NCBI GenBank assembly: GCA_027533395.1
Contig: JAPZUF010000032.1
Coordinates: forward strand, 1 to 38,564
DNA length: 38,564 bases
Source of the DNA: Cyclobacteriaceae bacterium
Lineage (GTDB): Bacteria; Bacteroidota; Bacteroidia; Cytophagales; Cyclobacteriaceae
Direction: 5' to 3'
Positions 33,155 through 38,564 of this stretch are shown piece after piece. Below the pieces are notes generated by a model. It made no database searches. It saw nothing but the letters and a program-made list of their open reading frames with translations, and was not told the DNA's origin. Numbering within the stretch: position 1 is the first letter of the stretch; the number at the start of each line of letters is the position of its first letter. The position numbers and the translations under genes are program-made.

Positions 33155-34417
33155 TTACTTGTTCCTTTTCTTTTTATTTTTTTGTTTGTATTCTAGATTA
33201 TCCACTGCCGCAAGACTAATGTTTTCATCTTTTTGGATGTTGTAGCGTTTAATAATTTGGTTCACTGCTGGGTCATAAACATACTCACTCAACTCATTTT
33301 GAAGTATTAGTTTGATTACATCTTCAATAACATCTAAACTTATATTGAACCATTCTCTTGGCTTGTAAATATTTCTATCGCTATCCAATAACTCAATGTC
33401 AAGTTTAACGGCAGAAAAAAAATCATGAATTGTTTGTTCAAGATTGTATGACTGAATATTTAAACATCTATATGTTGTTACAATATCTACTTCTGAAAAC
33501 AAATAAGTTGCCTGACTTTTGGCATTCTTAATTCTCTCAGCAACTGTTCCTGTGGTGTGTCCAATTTTAAAAAGGTCTTTTATGTTTTGAACTTCAGGGT
33601 TCTTACTTCTTAACACATAAATGTAACCATTGAGAACATCGTTTTCACTCTGAGAAATTTCATCAGCTATTGGAGGAACAATGTCGCTTATTGAGTAGCC
33701 GTCTAATTGCATTGCTTTATCAAGCGAACGGAAAAGCATGTCGGATTGTGTTCCGTTATCAAAAATGCAAAGCGTTCTTCCGTCAAACCTTTCTCGTTCA
33801 CCACTATTAAATATATAGTTGCTACTCTTTCCTTCAATTTCTTTGAATAGTAACAGAATTCCATTCAATGCATAAAATTTCCCAACATTTAAGTCAGAGG
33901 GAACATACTTAATTAAACGCCTTTTTTTAGAAGCTAATTCGTCATGCAAAGTGACGAACATGTCTTTATATTTTTGAAAATCTTTACAGACTTTTCTTCT
34001 TGAAAGGAAATCTGGTTTTATCCTGTCAGAAGATTTAACATGTTTAAGTCTAAAAATATCATCACTTACATCTGCATTCAATAACCCAAATGAATCATCT
34101 GCTATTATGTCATCTACAGTTATTTCCTTTATGTCACTGCCTTTAAGCAAATTGTTAAAATCATACTTTGATAGGACTTTAACCTTTTTAGGGTCTGAAC
34201 GAATTGCTTTTAATCTTGAAAAAAGTTTGAATTCATTAATGTTTGTAATGTCTGATATTGGTTCACGCCCATGTTCCTCAATAAATGATTGTATTTCTTC
34301 AAAATAGGAAATGAGGATTGCGTTTTCCTCAGATACATTATTTGAAGAAGTAGATGATTTAAGAAGACCTAAAGGGTCATCTTTTATCAAACCTAAAAGT
34401 TCATCACGCTTTTTCAT
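33155..34417 (-). CDS. GIY-YIG nuclease of the T5orf172/MUG113 type
   Basis: A 420-aa protein. The C-terminal half is a GIY-YIG domain: YIYVLRSKN (about 260-268, the GIY strand), LFKIGHTTGTVAERIKNAKS (YIG-type strand KIG plus the Arg helix, about 278-297) and the metal-binding Glu in LEQTIHDFF (about 322). The N-terminal half (residues 1-250) has no recognised domain and may contact the partner helicase. A Lys-rich tail ends it. It overlaps the helicase gene by four bases, so the two are coupled. By context it is the DNA-cutting subunit of a restriction-like system. Confidence 0.85.
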   Translation of the reverse strand: MKKRDELLGLIKDDPLGLLKSSTSSNNVSEENAILISYFEEIQSFIEEHGREPISDITNINEFKLFSRLKAIRSDPKKVKVLSKYDFNNLLKGSDIKEITVDDIIADDSFGLLNADVSDDIFRLKHVKSSDRIKPDFLSRRKVCKDFQKYKDMFVTLHDELASKKRRLIKYVPSDLNVGKFYALNGILLLFKEIEGKSSNYIFNSGERERFDGRTLCIFDNGTQSDMLFRSLDKAMQLDGYSISDIVPPIADEISQSENDVLNGYIYVLRSKNPEVQNIKDLFKIGHTTGTVAERIKNAKSQATYLFSEVDIVTTYRCLNIQSYNLEQTIHDFFSAVKLDIELLDSDRNIYKPREWFNISLDVIEDVIKLILQNELSEYVYDPAVNQIIKRYNIQKDENISLAAVDNLEYKQKNKKKRNK

Positions 34418-36327
34418 TGATTCACTTCACTTTTGATTTGGCGCAAATAAATTAATGCTTCTGCCATTCTTCTTTCTAGCGGGTCAACTGCATCTGCACT
34501 TGGTTGTTTACCTTTTATACGATAGAATTCTTGAATTTTGGGCCATAGAATTATTGCTTCATCATCTGTCATTTGAATTCTCATTGCTTGAATGCATTGT
34601 TGAACAGCTTTAAAAACCCTTGCACTCAATTGCTTTGACATTATTTCAAATGCGTTCTGAAATGGATTAATTGAATAGATTAAATCCATGTTGAGTTCAT
34701 TCACATTTACTAAGCGATTGGCGAATGAAATTAGTTTGTCGTTTCCTTGCTGAACAATGTTGCTTGACCTTACAACCGAACTTGCAACAATGTAATCCCC
34801 CAACTCAGTTACTTCTTCTTTGGCTAAGTGAGGGTAAATTTCCGTAATCACTTTTGGAATTAATCCTTTATTTAAAACTTCAGGGTCAATAAGCCCTGGA
34901 AATGTGCTTTGAATTTCAGGAGACTGAAGTATCTTTGCTTTTAAATCAACAATATCATTCTCAATAATCTCTTTAACTTGTTTGGATGTTGGTTCCTTAA
35001 ACCCTTTAATCACTACATCAATACCGCTACCACCCCCGTCATTTGATGCTTTCGCTTTGAAATTAAATTTTGGAGCAATCACTTCCTCCATCAGTAAAGA
35101 AGCAGCAATAGCTTTCAGAATACTATTCACACTTTCAATTATTTCTTCGTTGTCAGCATCAGGTTCAGCAATCAAATTAGTGAATTGAGCATGGGTCTTG
35201 TTTTCGCTATCTCTGGTGCACCTTCCAATGATTTGAATAATCTCTGTCAAAGAACCTCTATAACCAACAGTTAAAGTTGTTTCGCAATACGGCCAATCAA
35301 AACCTTCTTTGGCCATACCAAGAGCAATGATTATGTCAATGTCATTAACATTATTGATGTTTCTAAGATAGCTAATGACTTTTTCTCTTTCAGTTGAATT
35401 GTCATTCACTAAGTCCGCAACTTTTATATCCTTACCATCTTTTGTTTTTAAATGAATTATGCCATGCTCATCAGTCATTGAATATTCACCAATGTGGTCA
35501 ATTATTGAATCGACTTCAATCATTTTCTCTTTGGTAGACTCAGAGGCATTTACATTCGGTATATGGATTATAGTTTTCTTGTTTATATCGAGAATATCAG
35601 AAATTGAATCCAAATACCTTCCATGATAAAAATGGAAGCCTATTCCCAATGACTTTAGATATTTATATCCGTTAAGTTGTTCATAGTAATTATAAGTAAC
35701 CTTTGTAAACTTCAATTCGTCTCTTGGGGAAAGCACGGCAATTGAATCGCCACGAAAATATGAACCAGTCATTGCAAGAATATGTGCGTTGGTGGTTCCC
35801 ATAATTGTTCTTAGCAATTCTCCTAGTTTACTTTCAATGTCTATTGAAACATGATGAAATTCATCGATTGCTATTAAGCAGTCATTGAAAGCATTTGAAC
35901 CAATTTGGTCAAAGGCAAATCTCAAAGTAGCATGGGTGCATAAAATTATCTTTTCCTCCGACTCCATGAAGTTTTTAAACGCTGTAGTTTTGCGTTGCTC
36001 ACCACCGGGTGAACATAAATCATATTGAGGAAGAATAGTCCAATTGGTGTGAAAGCCAGAAGAAATTAAATCTGTAGTAGCAAATGATTTTGCAATTGAC
36101 CTTTCCGGAACTGCAACAATTATTTTCTTTACCAACCCTTTTTTCAATTTCTCAAGGGCCACATACATTAATGCCCTTGACTTTCCTGAGGCTGGCGGTG
36201 CTTTGAGTAATATATATTGTGACTCGTATTTTTCATAAACACGAATTTGCATTTCACGCATACCTGCATTATTTGTCTGAATGCTTTTGCCGTTGCAATC
36301 ATATTTGGCTGTGATAATATTTTTCAT
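34414..36327 (-). CDS. SF2 DEAD/DEAH-type helicase, restriction-associated
   Basis: A 637-aa protein. Motif I is APPASGKS (residues 43-50), motif II DEFHH (155-159), motif III-like AMTGS (about 195-199), and the second RecA domain carries GMAKEGFDWPYCE (about 340-355) and motif VI IQIIGRCTRD (about 366-375). This is the layout of helicase/translocase subunits of restriction systems. Helix-rich C-terminal 200 residues are of unknown function. It overlaps the methyltransferase stop and the nuclease start by four bases each, so the three genes form one operon. Confidence 0.88.
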   Translation of the reverse strand: MKNIITAKYDCNGKSIQTNNAGMREMQIRVYEKYESQYILLKAPPASGKSRALMYVALEKLKKGLVKKIIVAVPERSIAKSFATTDLISSGFHTNWTILPQYDLCSPGGEQRKTTAFKNFMESEEKIILCTHATLRFAFDQIGSNAFNDCLIAIDEFHHVSIDIESKLGELLRTIMGTTNAHILAMTGSYFRGDSIAVLSPRDELKFTKVTYNYYEQLNGYKYLKSLGIGFHFYHGRYLDSISDILDINKKTIIHIPNVNASESTKEKMIEVDSIIDHIGEYSMTDEHGIIHLKTKDGKDIKVADLVNDNSTEREKVISYLRNINNVNDIDIIIALGMAKEGFDWPYCETTLTVGYRGSLTEIIQIIGRCTRDSENKTHAQFTNLIAEPDADNEEIIESVNSILKAIAASLLMEEVIAPKFNFKAKASNDGGGSGIDVVIKGFKEPTSKQVKEIIENDIVDLKAKILQSPEIQSTFPGLIDPEVLNKGLIPKVITEIYPHLAKEEVTELGDYIVASSVVRSSNIVQQGNDKLISFANRLVNVNELNMDLIYSINPFQNAFEIMSKQLSARVFKAVQQCIQAMRIQMTDDEAIILWPKIQEFYRIKGKQPSADAVDPLERRMAEALIYLRQIKSEVNQ

Positions 36328-37253
36328 GTCAATTTTGCTTTTGATTCGTAAAGATTAAACAGTGTTTTAATCCTATCCATGTCTGAAATAAACTTCTCAT
36401 TTTGATAACAGCTATCAATTAAATCATCAAGGTAGCCGTGCAAAATTCTTAGACTTTCAGGAAGGTTGCTGTATATATCGCCTAAACTTTTCTCGCAGTA
36501 TTGTTCACGGTCAGTAATTATATCAAAAACTAACGATGAAATTTGATTCTTTCTTTCAATGGAAATATCGGGAAATGGGAATGTGTTATAACCCAATCCG
36601 CTTGAATATCTTAATCGTGTTTCTAAATTTCCGCAGACTGTTCTTATCCAAACCATGTGCATTCGTGAAGACACAAGACCAAAAATCCAAGGTTCACAAT
36701 CATAAATTGCAAAAGCAAGATTTGAAATTATAGTGTCTGGACCTATGAAGCCGATTGGAATGTAGGGTCTGTTTTCAGACGAAACAGAAGGCACAACCAA
36801 TGTTGATGAAGTTGTTGATCTGAACTCTCTAAATTGCTAAGGTCTTTCAGCCAATCTTCTTGCACCCGCATCACTTTTAGATAAACGAAACTCTCTTACA
36901 TTTTGAATTCTTCTGGCAATGGCAGGAATTTTATTTGCTTCAATAAGTTCTTCACTTTTAATCCAAAGACACCATCGTTCAATTTTTTGAATGAACTCTT
37001 TAGAGCCAACTATTCTCTTAAGAAACTTGATTGCAGTAGGACTTTCTAAAAGCAACTTATCCTTTTCATATTTTGTTAGCAGTAATTGCTGATTATCATA
37101 AGGCATATTTCCTTTTTGCATTAAGGGTAGAGAACTTGACAGCGGTTTTGTTCTTTCCTTAATAATTGTTTTGGTTGAATTTATCAAGTAAGGACCAATA
37201 AAATCCGCTGAAATAATTTTGTTGTCCGCAAACAGAAATTTAATTTCCTTTTA
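36324..37253 (-). pseudogene. C-terminal remnant of a DNA methyltransferase with target-recognition region
   Basis: Two same-frame pieces (to 36837 and from 36834) are separated by a single TAG at 36839-36837. Read through, they give about 300 aa: ADFIGPYLINSTKTII, KPLSSSLPLMQKGNMPYDN, IERWCLWIK, IQNVREFR, then VVPSVSSENRPYIPIGF, IFGLVSSRMHMVWIRTVCG, LRYSSGLGYNTFPFP. These are hallmark segments of the C-terminal half of MmeI/type IIL-like and related class I SAM-dependent DNA methyltransferases, where the target recognition domain sits. The N-terminal catalytic part (DPP[YF] motif) is missing; the frame ends at a stop at about 37254 where the IS begins. So modification should be lost from this locus. 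Confidence 0.85.
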
Positions 37254-37266
37254 AAACCTGCCCGCC

Positions 37267-38200
37267 TCAGCGGGCCATTGATTCAACCTCCTTTCTTTTT
37301 TGGTAATAGTTAGTCCAACGTTTATTGATTGATCCACTCATCATGTGAGCCTGTGCTGGTTTAAGATTATCAATACTTCCATGTGGGCGTAGATGATTAT
37401 ATGTGCTACAAGCAATCGCCACCTCTCGTTGAGCTGTTTCAAAGTCCGCAAATTCTTCTTCTAAAAGTTCATGTTTAAGAATGCCGTTTACTCTTTCGGC
37501 TAAAGCATTTTCAAGCGGGTCACCGTTTTCGGTCATGCTGATTTTTACTCCCGTACGATTGAGTAACTCAACATATTGGTCGCAACAATACTGCACGCCT
37601 CTATCGCTATGATGAATGAGTCCTTCTCTATTCGGATTCGATGCAAGCGCCATCTTTAAGGCAAGTAATGGACCACTTGCAGATAAATCACGACTCAAAC
37701 AGAAGCCTACAATTTTTCTGCTATAAGCATCAGTGATGAGTGATAAATAAGCAAACCCTTCTACAAGGTGAATGTATGTGATATCACTTACCCAAAGCTG
37801 GTTAGGAGCTGTAGGAATAAAACCACGAATAATGTTAGGATATTTTTTAAAACGATGTTTCGATAGTGTAGTCACTGGGCTTCTCCGTTTTCGTTTGGTT
37901 AACAATAGTTTGCGTTCAGCCAGTAAATCGAACATAGCATCACGACCAATTTTGAATTGATGATTAGCTAGAAAAGTTTTCATTTCTCCAAACATCTTGC
38001 GGGTGCCTATACGCTTGATTTGTTTTCGATATCGAAGAACTTCTTCGATAATGATATCAGCTTCATATGCTTTCTGCTGAATGTAATTAATGCCTTGATA
38101 GTAGGATTGTCTACTGTAACCAAGCAGCAAACAAAGCTCGTTAGTGGAACGAGGCTCGCTTTGCCTTACCTGCTCTACTGCTTGGTGCCAGACTTTTTTC
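37267..38200 (-). CDS. IS3 transposase orfB (DDE integrase), made by frameshift
   Basis: The rve-type catalytic domain carries the DDE triad: the first Asp in LWVSDITYI, the second in HHSDRGVQY, Glu in NALAERVNGILKHE. A HTH_21-like segment precedes it. A TTG start at 38130 would give 287 aa, but the frame stays open upstream to the slippery heptamer, so the natural product is an OrfAB fusion made by -1 frameshifting. Full length for the family; likely active. Confidence 0.9.
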
Positions 38201-38522
38201 GGATATCAATGTTAAGTTGCTCTTCGGCAATATCAATCATGGCGTTGAGCAACTTGTTATGAAGCTTGGCCTTACGGAGTTCTTCCTGTAATTGCTTCAC
38301 ATCGGTGGGCAAATTATCTTGAACAGTTGCCTCCGACTGCTTCTTTTCTTTTGATTTTTTCTTTCTCACAATTTTTCCTTGAAACTGAGATACCCAGTAA
38401 TGGATTAATCGAAAATCCACACTGTGTTTTGCCCCTAATTTACGAAAGCTTAATTCTCCTGTTAAATATTCAGCAATGATTGATTCCTGTTCTTGAATAG
38501 TTTTTGTCGATTTTCTCATCAT
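38175..38522 (-). CDS. IS3 transposase orfA
   Basis: A 115-aa protein with a helix-turn-helix (LSFRKLGAKHSVDFRLIHYW, about residues 24-43), a lysine-rich link and a leucine-zipper-like helix (VKQLQEELRKAKLHNKLL), the usual order for DNA binding and multimerisation. The heptamer A AAA AAG (38199-38193) is in the zero frame near its end and leads into the orfB frame. Confidence 0.9.
   Translation of the reverse strand: MMRKSTKTIQEQESIIAEYLTGELSFRKLGAKHSVDFRLIHYWVSQFQGKIVRKKKSKEKKQSEATVQDNLPTDVKQLQEELRKAKLHNKLLNAMIDIAEEQLNIDIRKKSGTKQ
38193..38199 (-). promoter_or_regulatory. programmed -1 frameshift site A6G
   Basis: A AAA AAG in the orfA frame (codons CGA AAA AAG). Slipping back one base yields KVWHQAVEQV..., which continues without a stop into orfB. 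This is the standard IS3 control of transposase amount. Confidence 0.85.
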
Positions 38523-38546
38523 GTTTACACGTTAATTCGTGTAAAC
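38523..38546. promoter_or_regulatory. palindrome directly upstream of orfA
   Basis: GTTTACACG / CGTGTAAAC with a 6-base centre, ending one base from the orfA ATG. It could be a transposase-binding operator or an RNA hairpin that hides the start codon from read-through transcripts. Confidence 0.5.
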
Positions 38547-38564
38547 CTATTTTAGGACGAGACA

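Larger units (their letters stand above)
37250..38564 (-). mobile_element. IS3-family insertion sequence
   Basis: Two overlapping transposase frames, outer sequence TGTCTCGTCCTAAAATAGG at the window edge (38564 on the minus strand), and insertion into the methyltransferase gene. The inner boundary is placed near 37250 because methyltransferase coding sense stops there. A clear matching terminal inverted repeat at that side was not found. The stem GCCCGC / GCGGGC at 37260-37275 overlaps the orfB stop. The window may end exactly at the IS end. Confidence 0.85.

Noticed and set aside
37228..37260. Matching terminal inverted repeat of the IS at its inner end
   Set aside because: A TGTCCGC segment at 37233 resembles the outer end only in four bases and lies within methyltransferase coding sense.

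Overview
The window looks like a chromosomal segment of a Bacteroidota bacterium, probably a gliding or environmental member of the Chitinophagales, Cytophagales or Sphingobacteriales. The signs are low GC, type IX secretion (T9SS) genes, a PUR-alpha-like DUF3276 protein, a lysine-rich histone H1-like peptide, and several promoters that fit the Bacteroidota form TTTG-N19-TAnnTTTG. The genus cannot be fixed from sequence alone.

Positions 1 to about 29400 are mostly core genome. In order they hold: an uncharacterised beta-propeller-like protein with a doubtful 5' end; murB; two lysine-rich proteins (33 and 110 aa); a dCMP deaminase; a small secreted protein; a sorbosone/PQQ-type dehydrogenase-like lipoprotein; an ABC-F ATPase; an ECF sigma factor operon with a predicted dual-membrane-spanning anti-sigma-like protein and a 38-aa membrane peptide; a T9SS plug-type (DUF5103) lipoprotein; a stand-alone Cas6-like protein; ychF; a DUF3276 protein; a DUF58 protein; a ferredoxin divergent from a LuxC-type acyl-CoA reductase; a 2845-aa T9SS-exported surface protein with two families of tandem Ig-like repeats; and smc.

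Positions 29500 to 38564 are accessory DNA. First is a 28-unit array of 21-bp repeats, open in several frames; its substitution pattern favours a minus-strand basic heptad protein. Next comes a run of same-strand small genes separated by imperfect palindromes. Each gene is bounded by inverted repeats that reach into its own stop codon region, which is the layout of integron gene cassettes with attC-like sites and no integrase in view (a CALIN-like array). Last is a restriction-like operon: the C-terminal part of a DNA methyltransferase, an SF2 helicase and a GIY-YIG nuclease. The methyltransferase is cut off upstream by an IS3-family element and carries an in-frame TAG. The window ends at or near the outer end of that IS.

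Three things merit most attention: the cassette array with its unusually long cassette-end inverted repeats, the methyltransferase/helicase/GIY-YIG module, and the 21-bp heptad repeat locus. The sigma factor operon with its envelope-spanning partner is a good functional candidate.
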